Positions 43,888-50,676 of a DNA stretch of 64,000 nt are shown here, one piece after another. The first letter of the stretch is position 1, and every line of letters starts with the position of its first letter. The notes under the pieces are model-generated. The model was given only the letters and a program-made list of their open reading frames with translations. It was not told the DNA's origin and made no database searches. A program made the position numbers and the translations under genes. Origin of the DNA: an uncultured Sulfurovum sp. (GTDB taxonomy: Bacteria; Campylobacterota; Campylobacteria; Campylobacterales; Sulfurovaceae); contig CACVAS010000057.1 of the NCBI GenBank assembly GCA_902727855.1, positions 62,001-126,000 on the forward strand, given 5' to 3'.

Positions 43888-45384
43888 ATGTTAGAAGTAG
43901 TAGGCGTCGCAGGCGTAGTGACAGGGGCTTTCATCACCTATGTATGGATGAAAAATAGTTCAGGCAAAAAGTTTATACATTTAGAAGATGAAGCAAAAGT
44001 AAAAGCTAAAATGTTAGAGCAAGAAGCTAAGTTGTTGATAGAATCTTCAAAAATTAAGATACGAGAACAAGAGTTAGCACTAGAAGAGTCTTTTAAGACA
44101 AGAGAGATGGCTGTTGATGCACGTGAACATGCATTAAGTGTACAAGAGAAAGCATTTTTTGTTAGAGAAGAGAAGTTAAATACACTAGAAAAGTATACAC
44201 AAAAGCTTGAAGTGAGTAGACAAAAAGAAATTAATAATACATTGGCTGCTATGGAGTCCATCGCATCATTTACGAAAGAAGAAGCCAAGGCATATATATT
44301 AGAAAAAGTTGAAGAGAATTCTCGTGCAGATGTTGCCGATATCGTACGTAGATATGAGCAAGAAGCTAAACGAGATGGTGAGAAAAAAGCAAATTATATT
44401 TTGGCCCAAGCTACCACACGTTATGCAGGAGACTTTGCTGGTGAACGTCTTATTAACTTCATCTCCTTACCAAGTGATGAACATAAAGGGCGTATTATAG
44501 GTAAAGAGGGCAGAAATATCAAAACACTTGAGATGCTTTTAGGTGTAGATATCGTTGTTGATGAAACACCAGGGGTGATACTGGTCTCTTGTTTCAACCT
44601 TTATAGAAGGGCTATTGCTACTAGGGTAATAGAGATACTGATAGAAGATGGACGTATTCACCCTGGACATATAGAAGAAGTACATAAAAAAGTTGAAAAA
44701 GAGTTTGAAGAGAAGACCTATGAAGAGGGAGAAAATATTCTTTTAGATCTTGGACTTTTCCCTATGGCAAAAGAGTTAGTACAACTTCTTGGGCGTATGA
44801 AGTACCGAGCAAGTTATGGACAAAATGCACTTGCACATACTTTAGAAGTTGCCTATTTAGCTAAAGTGATGGCCGCACAAATGGGTGGTGATGAAAAGCT
44901 TGCCTTACGAGCAGGGCTTTTGCATGATATTGGCAAGGCACTCACACAGGAGCATGGTGGTTCACACGTAGATATAGGAGTAGATCTATGTCGAAAGCAT
45001 GGAGAACATCCTTCTATTATAAATGCTATTTATGCACATCATGGCTATGAAGAAGCTGACTCTGTTGAGTCTGCTGCTGTCTGTGCTGCAGATAAACTCT
45101 CTGCAGCACGACCGGGTGCAAGAAGAGAAGTTTTAGAGAGCTTTACAAAGCGTGTGAAAGAAGTTGAAGAGATTGCACTTAGTAAAAAAAATGTGATGAA
45201 GGCATATGCTATTAATGCAGGTAGAGAGATCCGTGTGTTTGTCAATGCCCAAAAAACATCTGATAATGAATCGATACTTTTAAGTAAAGAGATAGCTAAA
45301 GAAGTGCAAGAAAAAGTACAATATCCTGGCGAGATAAAGGTAAATGTTATTCGAGAGACTAGGGCAACGAGTTATGCCAAATAA
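43888..45384 (+). CDS. rny: Ribonuclease Y
   Basis: 498 residues: an N-terminal membrane helix, a long charged coiled coil (about 30-180), a KH domain (KGRIIGKEGRNIKTLEMLLGV is the core, cut here at 20), and an HD domain with GLLHDIGKALTQEHGGSH. It is the membrane-bound endoribonuclease that starts mRNA decay. Length is near the usual 510-520. Shine-Dalgarno AAGAGGT. It is cotranscribed with the 5-FCL gene. Confidence 0.94.
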   Translation: MLEVVGVAGVVTGAFITYVWMKNSSGKKFIHLEDEAKVKAKMLEQEAKLLIESSKIKIREQELALEESFKTREMAVDAREHALSVQEKAFFVREEKLNTLEKYTQKLEVSRQKEINNTLAAMESIASFTKEEAKAYILEKVEENSRADVADIVRRYEQEAKRDGEKKANYILAQATTRYAGDFAGERLINFISLPSDEHKGRIIGKEGRNIKTLEMLLGVDIVVDETPGVILVSCFNLYRRAIATRVIEILIEDGRIHPGHIEEVHKKVEKEFEEKTYEEGENILLDLGLFPMAKELVQLLGRMKYRASYGQNALAHTLEVAYLAKVMAAQMGGDEKLALRAGLLHDIGKALTQEHGGSHVDIGVDLCRKHGEHPSIINAIYAHHGYEEADSVESAAVCAADKLSAARPGARREVLESFTKRVKEVEEIALSKKNVMKAYAINAGREIRVFVNAQKTSDNESILLSKEIAKEVQEKVQYPGEIKVNVIRETRATSYAK

Positions 45385-45440
45385 AGATGGCTAAAACAAA
45401 TACTATAGTTGAAGTAACCATGTTTAAATTATAATGTAGT

Positions 45441-45446
45441 TATAAT
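45441..45446 (+). promoter_or_regulatory. -10 element upstream of the cyclophilin gene
   Basis: TATAAT 27 nt before ATG 45474; a second similar box (ATAAT at 45431-45435) lies just upstream. AAAAGGA serves as ribosome binding site. Confidence 0.5.
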
Positions 45447-45473
45447 CCAAAGATATAGATTAAAAGGAAGAAA

Positions 45474-46043
45474 ATGTTAAAAAAGTTATTGGTAGGTACA
45501 TTACTATTGGGCTTGAGCCTCAACATACATGCAGAAGAGATTAAAAAGTCAGTTGAGAGTACAAAAACCCAAAAGAACATTGTGGTATTAGAGACAAATG
45601 TAGGAAAAATTGAGTTGAAACTCTACCCTGAAGTGGCACCAAAGGCTGTTGAAAACTTTATGACGCATGCTAAAAATGGTTATTATGATGGTATTATCTT
45701 TCACCGTGTGATTAAAGGTTTTATGATACAAGGTGGAGACCCTACAGGTACAGGTAGAGCGGGTGAGTCTATTTGGAAAAAATCATTTGACGATGAGTTT
45801 GCTCCTAATGTAGTGTTTGATAAACCTATGTTGTTGGCTATGGCAAACAGAGGTCCTAAAACAAATGGTAGTCAGTTTTTCATCACACTTGCACCTACAG
45901 GATGGCTCAATGGAAAACATACTATCTTTGGTGAAGTGGTTGCTGGTCAAGATGTGGTAAGAAAAATAGAAAATGTTTCCGTGTCTCGCGGTGCGAACAA
46001 ACCACTTTTTCCTCAGACGATTAAAAAGGCCTATGTTAAATAG
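45474..46043 (+). CDS. Exported cyclophilin-type peptidyl-prolyl isomerase
   Basis: 189 residues with an N-terminal signal peptide (about 1-20, ending NIHAEE), then a complete cyclophilin domain: IIFHRVIKGFMIQGGDP, MANRGPKTNGSQFFITLA and WLNGKHTIFGEV. It assists folding by proline isomerisation in the periplasm. It is followed by cmoB after 3 nt. Confidence 0.92.
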   Translation: MLKKLLVGTLLLGLSLNIHAEEIKKSVESTKTQKNIVVLETNVGKIELKLYPEVAPKAVENFMTHAKNGYYDGIIFHRVIKGFMIQGGDPTGTGRAGESIWKKSFDDEFAPNVVFDKPMLLAMANRGPKTNGSQFFITLAPTGWLNGKHTIFGEVVAGQDVVRKIENVSVSRGANKPLFPQTIKKAYVK

Positions 46044-46046
46044 CAT

Positions 46047-46946
46047 ATGGATTTAAATGTACTGAGAGTTGAGCGAAAAAAATGGCTTACATGGAAAAAT
46101 ATTAAACCTTATCAAGAGGCTATTGCAAACTTAGCTCAATATGATGAGGTTGAGTTAAGTTTAGGTGACAAAATTACAATAGAGATTCCTAAACTTTCTA
46201 AAGAAGAAGAGAAACAGATACTTGATACGGCTAAGTCCATGATGCCATGGAGAAAAGGTCCTTTTCAAATTGCCAATACATTTATTGACTCTGAGTGGCA
46301 AAGTCAACTTAAATATAATATGCTTGAAAAGCATTTTGATTTAAAGGGTAAGGTGGCAGGTGACATCGGGTGTAACAATGGCTATTATTTGTTTAGAATG
46401 CTTACGCATGAACCTAAAAAACTTATTGGTTTTGACCCCTCTGCTACGTATTATTCTCAATTTCAATTTATCAATCGTTTTATAAAGTCCGACATTACTT
46501 ATGAACTGCTAGGTGTAGAACATGTAGAGTACTATGAACATAAGTTTGATGTACTGTTTTGTTTAGGGGTTTTATACCATCGTTCAGATCCAGTCTCTAT
46601 GCTTAAGTCACTCTATAAAGGACTACATAAAGGTGGAGAACTTATATTAGATACTTTTATGATAGATGGTGATGATGAAATATGTTTAACACCCAAAGAC
46701 AGATACTCAAAAATACCTAATATTTATTTTGTGCCTACTATACCAGCACTAATAAATTGGTGTAGAAGAGCAGGCTTTGAAGATATTGAAGTTTTAGAAA
46801 CTGTGGTAACAGATGCATCTGAACAAAGAAAAACGGAGTGGATTGAGGGGCAAAGTCTTGAAGACTTTTTAGATCCTCATGACAGTACAAAAACAATAGA
46901 GGGGTATCCTGCACCTAAAAGAGTCTATATTAAAGCCCATAAATAA
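46047..46946 (+). CDS. cmoB: tRNA U34 carboxymethyltransferase CmoB
   Basis: 299 residues. WRKGPFQIANTFIDSEWQS, the SAM site GDIGCNNGYYLFRML, and LGVLYHRSDPVSML are characteristic. It uses carboxy-SAM to make 5-carboxymethoxyuridine at the wobble position of certain tRNAs. CmoA, which makes carboxy-SAM, is not in this window. A strong terminator hairpin follows. Confidence 0.93.
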   Translation: MDLNVLRVERKKWLTWKNIKPYQEAIANLAQYDEVELSLGDKITIEIPKLSKEEEKQILDTAKSMMPWRKGPFQIANTFIDSEWQSQLKYNMLEKHFDLKGKVAGDIGCNNGYYLFRMLTHEPKKLIGFDPSATYYSQFQFINRFIKSDITYELLGVEHVEYYEHKFDVLFCLGVLYHRSDPVSMLKSLYKGLHKGGELILDTFMIDGDDEICLTPKDRYSKIPNIYFVPTIPALINWCRRAGFEDIEVLETVVTDASEQRKTEWIEGQSLEDFLDPHDSTKTIEGYPAPKRVYIKAHK

Positions 46947-46982
46947 AAGTAAACTTTATAAAATAAGCTTACTTTTATTTTT
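46941..46982 (+). terminator. Terminator after cmoB
   Basis: AAATAAAAGTAAACTT (46941-46956) pairs with AAGCTTACTTTTATTT (46965-46980) with one mismatch over 16 bp, and a run of T follows. It overlaps the cmoB stop. A probable Rho-independent terminator, isolating hsrA. Confidence 0.7.
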
Positions 46983-46997
46983 AAATAAGGTAGATTT

Positions 46998-47006
46998 TGC
47001 TATAAA
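46998..47006 (+). promoter_or_regulatory. Extended -10 promoter of hsrA
   Basis: TGCTATAAA (TG-n-TATAAA), 65 nt before ATG 47072. The leader of roughly 60 nt is longer than most in this window, so it could have regulatory function. Confidence 0.5.
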
Positions 47007-47071
47007 TACACTAATAAATGCAAAAAGTGGAAAAACTTTAAGGTTTTATACTTTGATGTGATTGGAATTTA

Positions 47072-47731
47072 ATGAGAATATTAACCGTAGGATTTAACGA
47101 TGAATACGTTAAAGAGTTAGAAAAAGAGTTAGATAAATATTTTATTTGTATTGTCGATAATGCAAAAGACCTTTATGATGCAACTAACTTTACAGACTTT
47201 AGACATTATGAACTAGTAATCATCGTAGATGAAGGGGTCAAGTTCTCTTTAGAGCGTTATGTCAATGAAGTAAAAAAGAAAAAAAGTGAAACTAAAATTA
47301 TTATTCTCTCGGAAGTTTTGTCTCAACAAGCCACTTTCTTTACACTGGGTGTAGATGATATAGTATGTAATCACTGTGATGAGCCAGATCTCATCGCTGC
47401 GCGTGTACTTTCAAATATGAGACACCTTTTTGGCACACATGTCAATATAGAAAAACTTGTGATTGACATTGCCAATAAACGTATAGAGTATGATGAGAAA
47501 ATTGTTTCTCTTAATGGTAAGACATTTGATATTTTGGCATATTTGGCCTTGCGGAAACAACGTGTATTTTCTAAAGATGAAATTATTAATGCACTATGGG
47601 AAGAGCCCGAATATGTAAGTGACAATACTGTTGAAGTTGCTATCAATCAAATACGAAAACGTTTAAAGAGTATACTTGGGTTTCAGGTGATTCATACGGT
47701 AAGACGTAGAGGGTATAAGTTCTCGTATTAA
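47072..47731 (+). CDS. hsrA: Orphan atypical response regulator, HsrA (HP1043) family
   Basis: 219 residues. The receiver-like domain lacks the phospho-acceptor Asp (the strand reads ELVIIVDEGV instead of LVLLDxxLP) and the conserved Lys (CNHCDEP instead of KPF). The C-terminal winged helix is strongly conserved: FSKDEIINALWEEPEYVS, DNTVEVAINQIRKRLKS and TVRRRGYKF, almost the HP1043 pattern. HsrA in Helicobacter and Campylobacter is an essential phosphorylation-independent regulator. No sensor kinase is adjacent. Confidence 0.88.
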   Translation: MRILTVGFNDEYVKELEKELDKYFICIVDNAKDLYDATNFTDFRHYELVIIVDEGVKFSLERYVNEVKKKKSETKIIILSEVLSQQATFFTLGVDDIVCNHCDEPDLIAARVLSNMRHLFGTHVNIEKLVIDIANKRIEYDEKIVSLNGKTFDILAYLALRKQRVFSKDEIINALWEEPEYVSDNTVEVAINQIRKRLKSILGFQVIHTVRRRGYKFSY

Positions 47732-47816
47732 TTTCTTTATGTTCTTTATCTATTGGGAACATTTCTCTTTTTTTCTTACATCTTCAAACTATTTTAAAAT
47801 TTTGTGATTTTTCTTT

Positions 47817-47825
47817 TGTTATAAT
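47817..47825 (+). promoter_or_regulatory. Extended -10 promoter of the small Cys-rich protein and thioesterase
   Basis: TGTTATAAT (TG-n-TATAAT), 35 nt before ATG 47861. The ribosome binding site is AAAAAGG. Confidence 0.55.
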
Positions 47826-47860
47826 CATGAAATTACATTTTAATTAAAAAGGCTTCAATA

Positions 47861-48043
47861 ATGAAAAAATTTTTACTCTATCTTTTTGCTGTTGTTTTAC
47901 TCATAGCAGCAGTTTTTACTTATCTCCTCTATCAAGAAGGTGTTTTTGATGAACCAGTGACAACAAAAAGTGCTGAAATGGAACCATTTATGAAGTGTGA
48001 AGCTGGTAAATGTGCCGTAGGTAAATGTGCTGGAGCTAAGTAG
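47861..48043 (+). CDS. Small membrane-anchored Cys-rich protein
   Basis: 60 residues: one N-terminal helix (about 4-24), an acidic/Thr linker, and a C-terminal tail KCEAGKCAVGKCAGAK with Cys46, Cys51 and Cys56 spaced by four residues and a repeated GKCA. The tail may bind a metal such as copper or iron, and resembles the EGKCG-type repeats of low-complexity Cys-rich secreted proteins. I do not recognise a defined family. It overlaps the thioesterase gene by one base. Confidence 0.75.
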   Translation: MKKFLLYLFAVVLLIAAVFTYLLYQEGVFDEPVTTKSAEMEPFMKCEAGKCAVGKCAGAK

Positions 48044-48429
48044 TGACACCCAATACTCATTTGGAAATAGACACTTCACTTTGTGGTAAAGTTGTAAAAC
48101 TTACACAAGGTTATACCCAGACGTTACTACACACTACACGGGCAATGGGTACAGATGCTCAAGGGCTTGTGCATGGCGGTTTTGTTTTTGGTGCAGCAGA
48201 TTATGCTGCCATGTCTGCAGTAAATGACCCTTATGTTGTTTTAGGTGCAGCCACCTCTACGTTTCTTGCCCCTGTAAAAGTTGGGGATGTTGTTGTGTGT
48301 AAAGCAAAGGTTACAAATGAAAAAGGCAAGAAGAAACAAGTTTTGGTAGAAGCTTTTGTCTCAGAGAAACTTGTTTTTACAGGTGAGTTTACGACCTTTG
48401 TTTTAGAGAAGCATGTATTAGAAAACTAA
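48043..48429 (+). CDS. Hotdog-fold thioesterase (PaaI-like)
   Basis: 128 residues. GLVHGGFVFGAADYAAMSAV is the typical hotdog HGG motif with the acidic residue of the active helix, followed by ATSTFLAPVKVGDVVVCKA. It likely hydrolyses an acyl-CoA thioester; the substrate is unknown. The start is GTG 48043, overlapping the upstream TAG. Its 3' end is one half of a direct repeat whose second copy lies next to the MBL hydrolase gene at 50 kb. Confidence 0.85.
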   Translation: MTPNTHLEIDTSLCGKVVKLTQGYTQTLLHTTRAMGTDAQGLVHGGFVFGAADYAAMSAVNDPYVVLGAATSTFLAPVKVGDVVVCKAKVTNEKGKKKQVLVEAFVSEKLVFTGEFTTFVLEKHVLEN

Positions 48430-48446
48430 ATCGTATGCTTCACTTG
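48371..48446 (+). repeat. Left copy of imperfect direct repeat flanking a TA/immunity island
   Basis: Covers the last codons of the thioesterase gene plus, on the other strand, a fragment encoding QVKHTI-stop, which is identical to the C-terminus of the MBL hydrolase at 50057-50662. The core CTAAATCGTATGCTT (48426-48440) is repeated perfectly at 50057-50071; the flanking about 25 nt upstream matches with few changes. So this segment is a copy of the original junction between the two convergent genes. Confidence 0.75.
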
Positions 48447-48529
48447 TTACTCTTTTTATAACTTAGCAACATAATTGTAACTTTAGCGACTCCAAGAATC
48501 AAAGCAACTATTGAAAATAGAACTTCCAT
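48440..48529 (-). CDS. Tiny hydrophobic ORF (29 aa)
   Basis: Encodes MEVLFSIVALILGVAK followed by a second hydrophobic part and a basic tail (YKKSNK): a single membrane helix with positive C-terminus. GAAAGGG lies 6 nt upstream of the ATG. The size and shape fit a small membrane peptide or type I toxin-like product. Its stop lies in the left direct repeat. Coding status is uncertain. Confidence 0.45.
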   Translation of the reverse strand: MEVLFSIVALILGVAKVTIMLLSYKKSNK

Positions 48530-48550
48530 AATGTACCCTTTCAACTGAGA

Positions 48551-48667
48551 TTAACCCTGCGTATACCGAAGCATCGTATCTTCAAGCCCACCCCACTCAA
48601 TGAAAAGAAGAACAGAGGCAAAGCTAAAAAAAGAGAAGGTCAATATGGCTAGTAGATAGCGTAGCAT
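48551..48667 (-). CDS. Tiny hydrophobic ORF (38 aa)
   Basis: Encodes MLRYLLAILTFSFFSFASVL then LFIEWGGLEDTMLRYTQG, one membrane helix. The ribosome binding site AAAAGGAG sits 4 nt before the ATG and is among the best in the window, which supports translation. It lies upstream of the 29-aa ORF in the same direction, and its promoter would share the gap with the divergent DUF433 gene. No family recognised. Confidence 0.5.
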   Translation of the reverse strand: MLRYLLAILTFSFFSFASVLLFIEWGGLEDTMLRYTQG

Positions 48668-48704
48668 TTTTCTCCTTTTTTAGGTTTACATTTGTAACAT
48701 GGTA

Positions 48705-48713
48705 TGCTATACT
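48705..48713 (+). promoter_or_regulatory. Extended -10 promoter and dyad of the DUF433/DUF5615 pair
   Basis: TGCTATACT (TG-n-TATACT) lies 28 nt before ATG 48742. Just upstream, GTTTACATTTGTAAC (48684-48698) is a near-palindrome that could be an autoregulatory operator, as is common for toxin-antitoxin pairs. Confidence 0.5.
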
Positions 48714-48741
48714 AATCTTAATTAAAGCAAAGGAGACTTTC

Positions 48742-48951
48742 ATGTCAACTATTGAAAACAATAAAGAGATCTTAAATGGTGTATCTGTTTTTAGTGGTAC
48801 CCGTGTACCTGTTAGAAACCTATTTGATTATCTTGTTGCAGGTGAGAGCATTAAAGATTTTCTAGAAGATTTTCCTACAGTTTCATTTGAACAAGTTAGA
48901 CATATCTTACAAAGTGCAGAAGTAGCAATAGAAAATTATCAAGCTGCTTAA
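48742..48951 (+). CDS. DUF433 antitoxin
   Basis: 69 residues. ILNGVSVFSGTRVPVRNLFD and FLEDFPTVSFEQVRHIL are the DUF433 helix-turn-helix pattern. These proteins are antitoxins and autorepressors of DUF433/DUF5615 (VapBC-like) pairs. AAAGGAG ribosome binding site. The toxin gene starts 1 nt after its stop. Confidence 0.85.
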   Translation: MSTIENNKEILNGVSVFSGTRVPVRNLFDYLVAGESIKDFLEDFPTVSFEQVRHILQSAEVAIENYQAA

Positions 48952-48952
48952 T

Positions 48953-49276
48953 ATGAAAATTATTATTGATGAGTGTTTACCAAAACGCTTAACAAGGTTT
49001 TTTCAAAATGATGACGTTTGGACGGTACCACAAATAGGATTAAGTGGATACACAGACACAACACTGTTAAATGAATTAGATAAACGAAAGATTGATGTAT
49101 TTATTACCATTGATGGCAATATACAATATCAACAACAATTTCATAATAGATGTTTTGGAACAATTATTATACGTTCTGTATCAAATCGTTTTTCTGACTT
49201 GATACACTTTGAGAAAGAACTTCAAAATACGGTTAAAAATGTTAAGGCTGGTATTATTCTTCATATCCCTATCTAA
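48953..49276 (+). CDS. DUF5615 PIN-like toxin
   Basis: 107 residues. KIIIDECLPKRLTRFF (first acidic site), then VFITIDGNIQYQQQ (second), the DUF5615 PIN-like nuclease pattern. It is a probable RNase toxin held by the DUF433 partner. It is complete and directly downstream of the antitoxin. Confidence 0.83.
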   Translation: MKIIIDECLPKRLTRFFQNDDVWTVPQIGLSGYTDTTLLNELDKRKIDVFITIDGNIQYQQQFHNRCFGTIIIRSVSNRFSDLIHFEKELQNTVKNVKAGIILHIPI

Positions 49277-49381
49277 GGTAAAAAAATGACTAGTTTTTAA
49301 AAAGTTTTAGTCATTTTTTAATGGAATTATTGTTTGGAACATTGGACAGGACAAGTTTAAGACTGTGGAAGTTTGTAAAAC

Positions 49382-49912
49382 CTAGGGATACATCTTCACT
49401 TTTTTAAACTTAACTCCTGTTACTTTGGCTTTTTGCATTGCCTTTTTTAAATCTACCGATACATAATTAATAAGTGAATTTTCTACAAGCCGTATAAAGT
49501 GTATATCTTTAGTTTTCTCAGTTGAGAGTCTTGGTACCATGATCTGCCCATGTTCTGTAAATACAGAAAGTTTTTCATTAAGTACTTCAATCATATGTGG
49601 CATAGGGATAAACCGTGGCATATATGCATCGTGCAGTGAACCATCTTTGTTTTCTACCGTTAGATGTATCCACTCTATACGCTCTTTTGGGATAAACTCA
49701 TTAAATATATCTCTTAGTTTTGTGCTAAAGATAGGATAACTATCTGTACCCGTATAGTCTTGAAACTCTCCATGTATCATTTTAAATACATGGGGATATT
49801 CTAAAGGTAAATTATAAATATCTTCATGCCAAAAGTCAAATTTATGCTCTCTACCAACATTCGCCCAAAGGATACTTTCTTTTTCTTGTTCTAAATCATA
49901 AAACTGTCTCAT
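49382..49912 (-). CDS. Imm11-family immunity protein
   Basis: 176 residues. WANVGREHKFDFWHEDIYN near the start and IPMPHMIEVLNEKL later match the Imm11 (DUF1629-like) immunity family of polymorphic toxin systems. I chose ATG 49912 because it overlaps the stop of the toxin remnant (TAATG) with AAGGA upstream; ATG 49921 is 3 codons earlier. Only a stub of the cognate toxin remains, so this is an orphan immunity gene. Confidence 0.72.
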   Translation of the reverse strand: MRQFYDLEQEKESILWANVGREHKFDFWHEDIYNLPLEYPHVFKMIHGEFQDYTGTDSYPIFSTKLRDIFNEFIPKERIEWIHLTVENKDGSLHDAYMPRFIPMPHMIEVLNEKLSVFTEHGQIMVPRLSTEKTKDIHFIRLVENSLINYVSVDLKKAMQKAKVTGVKFKKVKMYP

Positions 49913-50001
49913 TATTCCCATCCTTTCTTGTACATTAAATCAGGGTTCTTTCTCACTGGTTCTTTGACATATTTATCAAAGAGCTGTAAAAACTTGTGTT
50001 G
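49912..50001 (-). pseudogene. C-terminal stub of a polymorphic toxin upstream of Imm11
   Basis: The last 29 codons of an open frame (QHKFLQLFDKYVKEPVRKNP and then DLMYKKGWE) end at a TAA that overlaps the Imm11 start. The LFDKYVKxPVxxNPxLMYKxGW ending is typical of HNH/LHH-like effector domains placed before immunity genes. An in-frame TGA stops it upstream (50002-50004), and beyond that the sequence is a fragment of a different gene, so the toxin is a decayed remnant. Confidence 0.65.
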
Positions 50002-50006
50002 TCAAT

Positions 50007-50060
50007 ATACCTGTGTTTCAAGGTAAGTTTCTTTAAAAGAAGCATCTACTAGAAACCTAA
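50007..50060 (+). pseudogene. Fragment of a second copy of the thioesterase 3' end
   Basis: In frame this reads IPVFQGKFL-stop-KKHLLET-stop, against KLVFTGEF...VLEKHVLEN-stop at the end of the thioesterase at 48043-48429. Three codons are missing and one Leu codon has become TAA. It lies against the MBL hydrolase gene end, the place where the original thioesterase end would be if the 1.6-kb island was inserted later. Confidence 0.7.
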
Positions 50061-50077
50061 ATCGTATGCTTAACCTG
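50011..50077 (+). repeat. Right copy of imperfect direct repeat flanking the TA/immunity island
   Basis: Same repeat as at 48371-48446. The perfect core CTAAATCGTATGCTT is at 50057-50071, preceded by AGAAGCAT-n-TA-n-TAGAAA with three changes in 25 nt. It carries the real C-terminal codons of the MBL hydrolase and a decayed thioesterase end. Confidence 0.75.
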
Positions 50078-50662
50078 CTGTATCCAGTACGGCATTACTT
50101 CTTGCTCTTTTTTTAATGTGGTACTCAACCCATGTCCAGGGTAGATAGTGTAGTCGCTTTTTATGTCCATGGCTTTTTCTAAACTTTTTACCATCTCTTC
50201 ACCAGAGGAGAAGGGAAAGTCCCATCTGCCTATGCTTTGTTGGAAAAGAAAGTCACCAGAGAACCATACATCTTCTATTTCTATGATGCTACACCCCGGG
50301 GTGTGCCCTTTAAAGAGTCTGTATTGTATTGGGATGCCTTCTATGGTCAGTTTTTCATCTCCTACTATCTCATAGTCTGCAGTGCTGGGTGGGGTAGGTT
50401 GTCCTAGTGGACAATTTTTTAGCATAAATACATCACCTTTAGGACAGTAGATAGGTACTTTTAGAGTCTCTTGTACTTCTTGGTTTGACCAAACATGATC
50501 AAAATGTCCATGTGTATTTAAAATGGCTACAGGGTTTGTGACATTGTCTACGACCCACTTGGTTGCACCCATACCAGGGTCTATAATAAGGTCTTTCCCA
50601 TCAATCGTTACAATGTAACAGTTTGTTTGTGTGCCACCCATAGGTTGTATTTTGATTTCCAT
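50057..50662 (-). CDS. Metallo-beta-lactamase-fold hydrolase (GloB-like)
   Basis: 201 residues. The metal motif THGHFDH (HxHxDH), GHTPGCSIIEIED, and WFSGDFLFQQSIGRWDFP are present; PGHGLSTT ends it. Such proteins are often called hydroxyacylglutathione hydrolase-like; without glutathione pathway evidence the substrate is unknown. ATG 50662; the divergent DUF455 gene begins 14 nt away. Its last codons are part of the direct repeat. Confidence 0.85.
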   Translation of the reverse strand: MEIKIQPMGGTQTNCYIVTIDGKDLIIDPGMGATKWVVDNVTNPVAILNTHGHFDHVWSNQEVQETLKVPIYCPKGDVFMLKNCPLGQPTPPSTADYEIVGDEKLTIEGIPIQYRLFKGHTPGCSIIEIEDVWFSGDFLFQQSIGRWDFPFSSGEEMVKSLEKAMDIKSDYTIYPGHGLSTTLKKEQEVMPYWIQQVKHTI

Positions 50663-50664
50663 GT

Positions 50665-50670
50665 TATAAT
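50665..50670 (+). promoter_or_regulatory. -10 element of the DUF455-lpxK-argB operon, leaderless geometry
   Basis: TATAAT ends 6 nt before ATG 50677 (gap TCTTTT), with no room for a ribosome binding site. The gene should be read from a leaderless mRNA. Confidence 0.55.
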
Positions 50671-50676
50671 TCTTTT

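Noticed and set aside
43938-44288. 116-codon minus-strand open frame within rny
   Set aside because: Shadow of the coiled-coil region; Ser/Leu-rich antisense of Glu/Lys codons.
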